DNA from: an uncultured Opitutia bacterium
GTDB lineage: Bacteria > Verrucomicrobiota > Verrucomicrobiia > Opitutales > JABJCN01
Reading direction: 5' to 3'
Assembly: GCA_913048125.1 (NCBI GenBank)
Contig: CAJWWL010000005.1
Location: forward strand, 1 to 33,564
Length of the DNA: 33,564 nucleotides
Positions within the stretch are counted from its first letter, which is position 1; each line of letters starts with the position of its first letter. A program made the position numbers and the translations under genes. Below the pieces are notes generated by a model. That model was not told the origin of the DNA. It saw only the letters and a list, made by a program, of their open reading frames with translations, and ran no database searches. This document shows positions 1 to 7,741 of this stretch, one piece after another.

Positions 1-1263
1 CTGTTTCCAGACATGCTGGACTATTACGTTAGAAAAGATGCTAATGGCGAAGGCGTTCTATCGAAGATGCTCTCCAGAATTCCCGACCAACCTCTGGCTG
101 CAGGACTACTTGACGTTCGAACAGTTCTTTTTGGGGGAATTCTAGGTTCCCTTTATTCGCTGCTTCAATTTATTTTCTCTCCGATTTGGGGCGGACTTTC
201 AGACCGGATCGGCAGGCGTCGAGTGCTTCAGTACACTGTAGCCTCAACGGCAATTGGCTATCTAATTTGGGTGTTTTCTGGAAACTTTTGGCTGTTGGTT
301 CTGTCGAGGGTTACAGCTGGTATCGCAAGCGGTAACATAGCAGTAGCAACAGCTGCGGTGGCAGACCTTACATCTAGGGAGAACCGTTCTAAAGGCATGG
401 CCCTTGTGGGTATTGCATTTGGACTAGGTTTTGTTGTAGGTCCAGCAATAGGTGGTGTATCTGCTGGGTTGAGCGCAGATTGGGATAAATTTGGACTCAA
501 TCCTTTTTCTTTCCCTGCATTGATTAGTCTTGGACTCGCTCTAACAAACCTTTTTCAGATCCAGAAGTATTTTAAGGAGACACTGCCTACCGAAAATACC
601 AATGTAGGCAATGCAACCCCATCAAGCGATCTTGGACGCTACCCAGTGTTTTCACTATTGAGAACAGGAGCTCGTCCAGTAGTACTGCTATGTTTGCTTC
701 ATTTGATTTTCTTCACTGTATTCAGTGGGATGGAGTTCACATTGACCTTCCTTGCTAAGGAACGGCTTGGGTTCGACGCCAAATTCAATGGCTACATGTT
801 TATAGTTATTGGGGTCACCATGATTATTGTACAAGGTGCTGTTGTGCGAAGATTGGCCAAACCAGTAGGTGAAAAGAAACTGACTGCTGCTGGTATTCTT
901 TTCGCTATGGCTGCTTTTTGGCTTTTGGCTACAGCACCTTCAGTAGATGTGAAGGAATTTTTCTCATCTGCATTTTTCAACAGCCAGTTCATGTGGGGCT
1001 TAGTCTGCATGTCTTGTGCAATTGGTCTCGTTAGTCCATGTATCTCAGCGCTAGTCTCTCTACACTCTTCACCACAGCAACAAGGCAGAAACCTCGGTTT
1101 ACTTCGCTCAGCAGGTGCCTTGGCTCGCGTAATAGGACCAGTTATGGCAGCAATTCTCTACTTCGTACAATCTGCTGGGTTAGCCTACAAGACAGGAGCT
1201 TGTATTCTTTTATTACCTTTTGCTCTTACTATGTTTGTCAAAACACCTACACAAAAGAATTGA
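1..1263 (+). CDS. MFS transporter, 5' end outside the window (partial)
   Basis: Major facilitator superfamily transporter of the drug:H+ antiporter type (TetA-like), an inner-membrane secondary carrier. The reading frame is open to base 1, and residues before the first Met (LFPD) read like the end of transmembrane helix 1, so the true start lies upstream and the protein is longer than the 416 residues counted from base 13. The loop 2-3 signature GGLSDRIGRRRVL (motif A) is clear, followed by a motif C-like GLGFVVGPAIGG that is typical of antiporters. About eleven hydrophobic helices with a central polar loop (around residues 190-215 from the first Met) fit two six-helix halves. The substrate cannot be told from sequence. 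It stops 117 bases before greA on the same strand. Confidence 0.88.
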   Translation: MFPDMLDYYVRKDANGEGVLSKMLSRIPDQPLAAGLLDVRTVLFGGILGSLYSLLQFIFSPIWGGLSDRIGRRRVLQYTVASTAIGYLIWVFSGNFWLLVLSRVTAGIASGNIAVATAAVADLTSRENRSKGMALVGIAFGLGFVVGPAIGGVSAGLSADWDKFGLNPFSFPALISLGLALTNLFQIQKYFKETLPTENTNVGNATPSSDLGRYPVFSLLRTGARPVVLLCLLHLIFFTVFSGMEFTLTFLAKERLGFDAKFNGYMFIVIGVTMIIVQGAVVRRLAKPVGEKKLTAAGILFAMAAFWLLATAPSVDVKEFFSSAFFNSQFMWGLVCMSCAIGLVSPCISALVSLHSSPQQQGRNLGLLRSAGALARVIGPVMAAILYFVQSAGLAYKTGACILLLPFALTMFVKTPTQKN

Positions 1264-1287
1264 AAAAAACTTACAGCAAAGGATAAT
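1260..1287 (+). promoter_or_regulatory. Candidate promoter of greA
   Basis: TTGAAA (1260-1265), a 16-base gap, then GATAAT (1282-1287). It overlaps the stop codon of the MFS gene and would give greA a leader of roughly 90 bases containing the hairpin at 1331-1359. It fits the sigma-70 consensus but differs in its -10 from the TTGACA/CAnnTTG type found at four other units here. Confidence 0.4.
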
Positions 1288-1330
1288 AAGCAAACATTTT
1301 ACCCTAGGTAATCACTTAATCCAACAATCC

Positions 1331-1359
1331 AGCAGCTGGAATCCAATGGACCAGCTGCT
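1331..1359 (+). terminator. Hairpin in the greA leader (terminator or attenuator)
   Basis: Perfect 9-bp inverted repeat AGCAGCTGG / CCAGCTGCT with an 11-base loop, followed by ATTTTAG. The 3' arm ends 21 bases before the greA ATG. It could end MFS transcription or act as an attenuator in the greA leader. The short T-tract makes it a weak intrinsic terminator. Confidence 0.5.
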
Positions 1360-1380
1360 ATTTTAGTATCACAGCAACAA

Positions 1381-3240
1381 ATGGACAAAGAGGTCATAGA
1401 CGCTCTAATTGAAAAAAAGCCCAAGTTGATCGCTTACCGCGAGAAACTTGAAGCGATGCAACCAGGCTCGTTTATAGTTCACAAAAGCTGGGGGCTTGGA
1501 CAAATCGTAAGTTACGATCAGGCGCTAGGCAAAGTGATCATAAATTTTGAGAATGAGGAAAAACAGGGTCACGCAATGGATCCAGCCTTTTTCGTAGACA
1601 AAATTGATGTGATACCTGAAGGCCACATCATAGCAAGGCATCGTCAGGATCCCGCTGAAATTGATCAGCAACTTAAAGATTCAAGAGTCGAAATCATCAT
1701 ACAAATTCTTCAACAGAAAAATAATCGCCAAGCATCCATACTGGACATTGAGAAAACACTTTCACTGCTGATTGGTGAGAGCAAGTACAAGAAATGGTGG
1801 AATGCCACCAAGAAAGAACTCGTTAAGGACCCCCGGATAGGTGTACCTGCAAAAAAGTCAGAGCCATACATCTTGCGTGATGTTCCCATCAGCCCAGAGG
1901 AGGAAATACTGGAAGAATTTCGCAGCATACGAAATTCAAAGAATAAGATATTACTAGCCGAGAAGCTCTTCGCACTTTCCACTGACAAAACTGATCTTAA
2001 GAAGGATTTACCTGAGATACTTGATACGCTCACGCAGAGTATCAAAGAATCATCGTCGCAACTCAGCCAAGCTGACCGCCTTCATGGAGTTTGGGTGCGT
2101 AATGATCTCGCAAGGGATATCCATGAAGATGTTGAAATCTTAGAACCAACATCAGCTTCAATCATTCAGGAGACAGCCAGTTTTGTGAATCTAGCGGCAG
2201 ATCTCCCATCTGGATACTACGGCCGACTATTGGACCTACTGACGAGAGTTTTCCCTGAGAAATGGACGACGATAACACTCAGCATTATCAAGGAGGGATC
2301 AGGAAAACTATTAAGCGAGGCAATCAGCTTCCTAACAAAGCAGGATCAATGGGATCTTCTACAAGAATCCATGGATCGTTGGGTTTCTGAACAAGGCATA
2401 AAAAGCCCGGTTCTACTTTGGATTGTAAAAAACAGACAAACCAAGAAATACGAGAAGACATTAAACAGCTTAGCCACCCCCAAGCTTCTAAGCGCAATCT
2501 TCTATGCTATTGACTACGAGGCACTGCAAAAGACTACTAACAAACGGATACCATTAGCTGATGTATTAAGCGAAGATAGAGATCTCATACCTGACCTTCT
2601 CGCAGATGCAGATGTTGAAACTGCTCGTGATCTCGCGCAAAGTCTTATAAGCAATCAAGGTTTCGAAGAGTTGACAAAAAAATCCCTTCTAGCTCGATTT
2701 ATTAGACAATTTCCAACGATACAGGAACTGGTAACCGGAGATGTTTCTGAGGTCAAAGATGACCTTATTGTATCACAGAAGAGCTTTGATGCCAGACAAC
2801 TTGAGTACAAAGAATTGGTCGAAGTCAAAATACCAGAAAATAAAGAAGCTATTGCGACAGCCCGTGAACATGGTGATCTCAGAGAGAATGCTGAGTACAA
2901 AATGGCCCGTGAGGACCAAACCACTCTAATGGCAAGAAAGGCTCAGCTCGAAGTAGATTTACAGCGTGCACAAATAACCGACTTTACTGCGGTATCTGCC
3001 GATGCAGTAGGTATAGGCAGTATCGTCGACTTAGAAGCAGGTTCTACGGGCCAAAAAGTTACCTACTCGATTCTAGGTGCTTGGGATAGTGATCCTGACA
3101 AAAACATTCTTTCTTACAAAACCCCATTAGGACAAAGCCTTCTTGGTAGTAGCGTGGGCGAGTCCGTAGAAATCGAAATAGACAATCTACGAGAGACTTG
3201 GACAGTTAAGGGACTAGCTCGTTGGGTAGACAATAATTAA
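1381..3240 (+). CDS. greA: Long GreA-type transcription elongation factor with N-terminal extension
   Basis: Rescues backtracked RNA polymerase by stimulating cleavage of the nascent transcript. The last ~150 residues are a full GreA: a coiled coil with the conserved tip HGDLRENAEY, in which D499 and E502 match the two acidic tip residues of E. coli GreA (D41, E44). A C-terminal FKBP-like domain follows, with the typical segment PLGQSLLGSSVGESVEIEI. At 619 residues it is about four times the usual ~158. The first ~70 residues (GSFIVHKSWGLGQIVSYD and on) look like a small beta-barrel resembling CarD/Tudor folds. The middle (about 80-460) is mostly alpha-helical with no recognised domain. Chlamydial GreA proteins are similarly extended. 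ATG start; no Shine-Dalgarno is visible. It is convergent with ftsZ. Confidence 0.9.
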   Translation: MDKEVIDALIEKKPKLIAYREKLEAMQPGSFIVHKSWGLGQIVSYDQALGKVIINFENEEKQGHAMDPAFFVDKIDVIPEGHIIARHRQDPAEIDQQLKDSRVEIIIQILQQKNNRQASILDIEKTLSLLIGESKYKKWWNATKKELVKDPRIGVPAKKSEPYILRDVPISPEEEILEEFRSIRNSKNKILLAEKLFALSTDKTDLKKDLPEILDTLTQSIKESSSQLSQADRLHGVWVRNDLARDIHEDVEILEPTSASIIQETASFVNLAADLPSGYYGRLLDLLTRVFPEKWTTITLSIIKEGSGKLLSEAISFLTKQDQWDLLQESMDRWVSEQGIKSPVLLWIVKNRQTKKYEKTLNSLATPKLLSAIFYAIDYEALQKTTNKRIPLADVLSEDRDLIPDLLADADVETARDLAQSLISNQGFEELTKKSLLARFIRQFPTIQELVTGDVSEVKDDLIVSQKSFDARQLEYKELVEVKIPENKEAIATAREHGDLRENAEYKMAREDQTTLMARKAQLEVDLQRAQITDFTAVSADAVGIGSIVDLEAGSTGQKVTYSILGAWDSDPDKNILSYKTPLGQSLLGSSVGESVEIEIDNLRETWTVKGLARWVDNN

Positions 3241-3346
3241 CACCAATACAGTCATCTTAAGCGTCAACGAGCTTACCGCGGCTGGGTTGTACACTGCTTA
3301 ATGCTGGAAACGGTTGGCGAGTGTAAGAAGATCAGTCGCGGGAAGC

Positions 3347-4609
3347 TTACTTCAAAAGAATCTTTATACCCCTTCTTAAGTAAGTTGGTACATCAAGGTC
3401 TTCACCATTGAAAAGATTTTTTTCGGTTTTGTCGAAAAATCCGCGGCTCTCATCAATATCATCCAAAAATTCGAACTCACCTTGAGTTGTGCTTGAATGA
3501 ACCAAGTCCCTTTTTGTGGACCTTTTGGTTTTACTTGTTTTGTCAGGCTGATCGAAATTGAGTAGTTCTTCTCTTTGAGATGCTTCAGGAATCTTTCTTA
3601 ATCTACGAGAAGAGTTCAAATTGGTCGTTCCCAAAATAAACACTTCAATGGTATCACCTTGGTTCTCATCGATTACTGCACCCATTGCAGTATTTTCTCC
3701 TCCACCAAACTCAGAGTGTAGAAAATTCATAATTTGAGTGACCTCACCCATTCCTAAGTTTGGACCACCTGTGATATTGACAATGAGATTGTCAGCCTTG
3801 AGAGAGTTTACAGGAGTACGCAGCATTGGGCAAAGTGTCAGGTTCTCAAGAGCTTTGGTTGCAGCATCTTCACCAGATCCAATACCAACACCAAATAATG
3901 TCTTTCCTCCACGCTCAACGAATGCGTTCCGCAGAGTACTGTAATCAATATTGCAAATACCAGTCTTGCAAATGAGCGACAAGATAGCCTCTATTCCTGT
4001 CCTGATCCAATCCTTAGCCTGAGCAAAAGCTTTCAAAACACTTGAATCTCCATCATCTCCTTGAAGAAGAACATCATTAGGAAGAGGTATTACAGCGTCG
4101 GATGCTTTGCGTAGTTTCATAAGCCCTTCATCTGCTAGATTCTTTTTTCTAGCACCCTCAAATGTAAAGGGGAGTGTAACATAAGAGATAACAAGTGCAT
4201 CCATCGAAGATGCAACTTCTGCTACGACAGGAGCAGCACCAGTCCCCGTACCGCCACCAAGTCCTGAAATGACAAATACGATGTCTGGATTACCAATTAT
4301 ATTTCGGAGTGTATCACGATCTTGATCAGCAGCATTATGGCCAAGTTCCGCCTCGCCACCAGTCCCAAGCCCACGAGTGACATTCCTCCCTATCAAGCAT
4401 TTATTATCTGTAGGAGAATTCTCAAGTGCAGCTCGGTCTGTATTTACGATAGAAAACTTACAATTTCCTAAACCAGAAATCTCTAGGCTCAAGCAATCGA
4501 CAATATTAGAACCAGCGCCACCGACACCGATAATTTGTACCCTCAAGCCGTTTTCTTCGCTGCTACCACTAAACATTTTGTTGGGGATATTGAAATTATC
4601 ATTGTTCAT
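3347..4609 (-). CDS. ftsZ: Cell division protein FtsZ (divergent T7 loop)
   Basis: Tubulin-like GTPase that forms the division ring. The N-terminal GTP-binding domain has VQIIGVGGAGSN (residues 24-35) and the tubulin signature GGGTGTG (118-124). The C-terminal peptide EDLDVPTYLRRG (403-414) is the usual docking tail for FtsA, after an acidic/basic linker of about 60 residues. Length 420 is normal. Oddity: the T7 (synergy) loop reads NIDYST (220-225) where the family has NxDxxD, so the second catalytic aspartate (E. coli D212) is threonine here, codon at 3935-3937; the first (D222) is kept. It is the last gene of the dcw operon, 6 bases after ftsA. No strong terminator follows. Confidence 0.96.
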   Translation of the reverse strand: MNNDNFNIPNKMFSGSSEENGLRVQIIGVGGAGSNIVDCLSLEISGLGNCKFSIVNTDRAALENSPTDNKCLIGRNVTRGLGTGGEAELGHNAADQDRDTLRNIIGNPDIVFVISGLGGGTGTGAAPVVAEVASSMDALVISYVTLPFTFEGARKKNLADEGLMKLRKASDAVIPLPNDVLLQGDDGDSSVLKAFAQAKDWIRTGIEAILSLICKTGICNIDYSTLRNAFVERGGKTLFGVGIGSGEDAATKALENLTLCPMLRTPVNSLKADNLIVNITGGPNLGMGEVTQIMNFLHSEFGGGENTAMGAVIDENQGDTIEVFILGTTNLNSSRRLRKIPEASQREELLNFDQPDKTSKTKRSTKRDLVHSSTTQGEFEFLDDIDESRGFFDKTEKNLFNGEDLDVPTYLRRGIKILLK

Positions 4610-4615
4610 GGAGAA

Positions 4616-5818
4616 TTACCTTTGGGATGTGAACATGCCTTTTAGTTTTCTTATGAGACCACTACTGCGTTGCTGAACTGCTGGATAGTGTTTTGCAGCA
4701 TGAAGCATCAATCCAATTGCGGTACTGTTTTCGGGAATACGTAAAGACTCATCTACCCAATTTGGTGGATATCCTTGCTCAGAGGGTATTCCAAAGAACT
4801 CAGAGGCCAATTCTAAGGCTCCTCGCAATTGAGAACCTCCACCGGTAAGTACAATATGCCTTGGCGCTTCTTCTTTAATCAAATCACTCAATTCATCCTT
4901 GATCACTAGAAAAAGCTCCTCAGCACGAACTTTAAGTATCTTGTGGATTGAGCGCAATGGAATCTCTCTATCACCTATTGAATAATCGCCGCGGAGCCAA
5001 ACCTTCTGCTTGTTGTCTACCTCATCAATAAGCAAAGTACCTTCACGCTTTTTTAAATCTTCTGCTGAGCGGGTATTAATTCTCAGTCCCATACTAAGGT
5101 CATTAGTAAAATGATCACCTCCAACACAAACTACACCCGTACGAATAACGTAATTATTTCGGTACAATGCGTAATCAGTAGTCCCTCGACCAATGTCAAT
5201 AACCAGAGCACCTGTTTCCTTCATGGGTGGAAAGACTGAGGACTCGCCGGAGCAGATGCTTGAAAGTATCATATCATCTACATCCAAACCAAAACCATTG
5301 ATCGCATGAATATGATTCCCAATGGCGTTTTCATCACCATGTACGGCCCAGAAACCCACCTCAAGGTTGTCACCTTGGAGACCAACTGGCGACCGAACTG
5401 ACTTTCCATCTAGTAGAAAAGGATTACGGACATGATTTACATACAAACGACGTTCAGGTAGTCGACGGCTCTTAGCATCTTCAACTGCCCGAGTAACATC
5501 TTGCTCGACCACGCGCCCGTCATGCGAGCTAACATGCGCAGAGCCTCTATTGAACGTTCCTTCCAGATGACCACCAGACATAGAGAGGTAAATAGCATCT
5601 ATGTTGACGCCAGCGGAACGTTCTGCCTCAGCGATTGCAGCATGAGTAACTTTAGTGGCATCATTGAAGTCGATTATTTCCCCCTTCTTGATACCTGCTG
5701 AAATCTTTTTTCCGTAGCCAATGAGACTGACTGACTGTTCACCACCTAATTCTCCAACAAGTACAAGGACTTTTGAAGTACCTATCTCTACTGCACCAAT
5801 AATTTTATTCCGACTCAT
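4616..5818 (-). CDS. ftsA: Cell division protein FtsA
   Basis: Actin-like ATPase that tethers FtsZ to the inner membrane and recruits later division proteins. The phosphate-1 motif AVEIGTSKV is at the N-terminus. The SHS2-type 1C subdomain follows (around residues 80-160), then the phosphate-2 motif VIDIGRGTTDYAL and the adenosine motif VLTGGGSQLRG. The protein ends in a basic amphipathic helix SGLIRKLKGMF, the expected membrane-targeting sequence. Length 400 is typical. ATG start without a recognisable Shine-Dalgarno. It lies 15 bases downstream of ftsQ and 6 bases upstream of ftsZ, the standard ftsQ-ftsA-ftsZ order. Confidence 0.95.
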   Translation of the reverse strand: MSRNKIIGAVEIGTSKVLVLVGELGGEQSVSLIGYGKKISAGIKKGEIIDFNDATKVTHAAIAEAERSAGVNIDAIYLSMSGGHLEGTFNRGSAHVSSHDGRVVEQDVTRAVEDAKSRRLPERRLYVNHVRNPFLLDGKSVRSPVGLQGDNLEVGFWAVHGDENAIGNHIHAINGFGLDVDDMILSSICSGESSVFPPMKETGALVIDIGRGTTDYALYRNNYVIRTGVVCVGGDHFTNDLSMGLRINTRSAEDLKKREGTLLIDEVDNKQKVWLRGDYSIGDREIPLRSIHKILKVRAEELFLVIKDELSDLIKEEAPRHIVLTGGGSQLRGALELASEFFGIPSEQGYPPNWVDESLRIPENSTAIGLMLHAAKHYPAVQQRSSGLIRKLKGMFTSQR

Positions 5819-5833
5819 GATAGTAACAGATTT

Positions 5834-6796
5834 CTAAAAGAGTAAGGTTTGATTGGCTTTGTTTACACCACCCGATGAAGTGACCAATTCATTTTGAAAG
5901 CGTACGGTAGCTGACTTTCTCCCAGGCAAATCAATCAGCGCGAGAGGTGTCCATTCTTCCCTATCAGAATAACTTAGCACGTACTCCAAACGTACAAGCT
6001 GTGCTAGATAATCCATTTCGGTTGAAAAAATGATTTCCTTTGCATCTTTCGAACGAACACGAATTAAGCCCTCTAAGTCCTCTCCCCCCTTTGAGACGTC
6101 AAAACGAATCCGATTCCAATCACGAAGAATATCTGGATAGTGCACACGGGCGACATCCATAAGAGGCTTAATTTTGGCAACAACTTCTAATGGCAAGAAG
6201 CCATCTGGACCTTTCAAAAGGCGCCCTCCAAAGAGAATAGGCAGCTCATTAATAATGGCAGACGGATGACCAATACCTTCAAAAACAACACCCTGATCTG
6301 AAACAAGTAGACACTTCTTACCAGTGTCTGGGTCTGATATGTATATCTTAAGAATAGGCATATGCTCAGTGACCTTGACTCGCAAGATATCAGGATACCT
6401 ACGCTGCACTTCAGCATTCGCAACTTGTCCAAACTTATGAAGGCTCTCTTTTAACTCCAAAAGATCAATTTCCATCAAATCTGCATCCTTTGGTATAGAA
6501 AGAGCTTCCTGAAGCCAAACGTGGTCAAGGCTTCCGTTAGTGTGAAATTCTAATTTACCCAATTTACCGGAGGGACCAGCTAGATTCACATCGAGGGGAT
6601 TACTTGTGAAGTAACTAACAGCAAGTACTAGAAATGAGATACCGCTGATACCAGCTAGACATAGGGCAATCGTTTGGAAACGAATACGAATACGCCTCCA
6701 CCACGCAACTCGTGTTGATGGCTTTCGAACCTTAGACTGTCTAACTGCAGTCCAGTCCCTGCCTTTACTACGTTTAGCCTTGCTCTTATTAGACAT
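5834..6796 (-). CDS. ftsQ: Cell division protein FtsQ/DivIB
   Basis: Bitopic divisome protein linking cytoplasmic and periplasmic parts of the septal machinery (FtsQ-FtsL-FtsB complex). A very basic cytoplasmic N-terminus (about 1-40, rich in K and R) is followed by one transmembrane helix (about 41-65, IALCLAGISGISFLVLAV). A POTRA-like domain comes next (about 78-145, containing VQRRYPDILRVKVTEHMP, a characteristic FtsQ stretch), then a C-terminal FtsQ domain. Length 320 fits. It sits between ddl and ftsA with short gaps of 9 and 15 bases. Sequence conservation is low in this family, so position adds much to the call. No separate FtsB gene is in the operon. Confidence 0.9.
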   Translation of the reverse strand: MSNKSKAKRSKGRDWTAVRQSKVRKPSTRVAWWRRIRIRFQTIALCLAGISGISFLVLAVSYFTSNPLDVNLAGPSGKLGKLEFHTNGSLDHVWLQEALSIPKDADLMEIDLLELKESLHKFGQVANAEVQRRYPDILRVKVTEHMPILKIYISDPDTGKKCLLVSDQGVVFEGIGHPSAIINELPILFGGRLLKGPDGFLPLEVVAKIKPLMDVARVHYPDILRDWNRIRFDVSKGGEDLEGLIRVRSKDAKEIIFSTEMDYLAQLVRLEYVLSYSDREEWTPLALIDLPGRKSATVRFQNELVTSSGGVNKANQTLLF

Positions 6797-6805
6797 ATAA
6801 ATTTT

Positions 6806-7741
6806 TCAAGCCCACTTCTTTTGGAATCTTCCAATTGCAGGTGCTAGCATTTCACTAACTAGACCATCAAAGTCCCTGCCAGTACACATTGCGCTCATTG
6901 GCAGAAGACTATTCTCGGTCATTCCAGGCAGAGTATTTATTTCAAGCAAGAAGACCTCCCAACGTTTTCCATTTTCCTTTAGGATGAAGTCAGCCCGGGC
7001 AAAATCCCTACAGCTGCAAGCTCTGAAAATTACCTCAGCAGCAGACGTAATTGCCGTGTGCATCTTTTCAGTTATGCGAGCAGGGTACTCATAGTCAGTG
7101 AGACCATTGGTGTATTTAGAGTCATAATCATAGTCTCCACTCTTTGGAAGAATTTCAACAACACCTAGAGCTTTACCATTAAGTATGCCTACACTCATCT
7201 CGCGGCCCTGTATTCGTTTCTCTATGATCCAATCACCGTGGGGTAGACCTTCTAAATGATTTCTAATTTGCTGTTTTCCCTTAACAAAATGCAGCCCTAA
7301 ACTTGAACCTCCTTCGCTAGGTTTAACTACGATTTCATCACCAAGCGCCTTGAGTTCATGATCAAGGTCAACGTCATCGAGGGGATTGAACATAAATCCA
7401 GGAACAACCTTTAAGTTGGCAGCTACAGCTAAGTCCTTGGTGGTGGATTTATTAATGCAATTCCGACTAGCTCTTGCGCAACTGCCAGCATAAATAACTC
7501 CTTGCTTGTCAAGAAGGTCCTGTAAACGACCATCCTCCCCAAAGCTGCCATGCAATGCTGGAAAAACTATCGTATTGTCGTCACGAACATTACCCGGTAA
7601 CCGCAACCCCTGCAAGTCGACCAACTCAGTTCGATCCCAACTCTTGAGAATGGCTTTATGTATAGCCTCTCCTGAGCGAAGAGATACTTCTCGTTCACCA
7701 CCGTCACCTCCATACAGTACAATTATACTCAGATCCTTCAT
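6806..7741 (-). CDS. ddl: D-alanine--D-alanine ligase
   Basis: Makes D-Ala-D-Ala for the MurF step; cytoplasmic ATP-grasp enzyme. Family signatures: LYGGDGGEREVSLRSG at the N-terminus, PALHGSFGEDGRLQ, the ATP-grasp lysine in EIVVKPSEGGSSLG, and C-terminal FLLEINTLPGMTENSLLP with the metal-binding E and N. The ATG at 7741 is preferred over an in-frame ATG 15 bases upstream (7756), because it overlaps the murC-murB stop as ATGA (7738-7741), the same coupling seen at murG/murC-murB and rsmH/ftsL. That gives 311 residues, normal for the family. In chlamydiae Ddl is fused to MurC; here it stays separate and MurB takes that fusion position. Confidence 0.95.
   Translation of the reverse strand: MKDLSIIVLYGGDGGEREVSLRSGEAIHKAILKSWDRTELVDLQGLRLPGNVRDDNTIVFPALHGSFGEDGRLQDLLDKQGVIYAGSCARASRNCINKSTTKDLAVAANLKVVPGFMFNPLDDVDLDHELKALGDEIVVKPSEGGSSLGLHFVKGKQQIRNHLEGLPHGDWIIEKRIQGREMSVGILNGKALGVVEILPKSGDYDYDSKYTNGLTDYEYPARITEKMHTAITSAAEVIFRACSCRDFARADFILKENGKRWEVFLLEINTLPGMTENSLLPMSAMCTGRDFDGLVSEMLAPAIGRFQKKWA

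Noticed and set aside
3270-3347. Imperfect inverted repeat AGCTTACCGCG / CGCGGGAAGCT between greA and ftsZ
   Set aside because: One mismatch in 11, a 56-base spacer and no T-tract; not convincing as terminator for either convergent gene.
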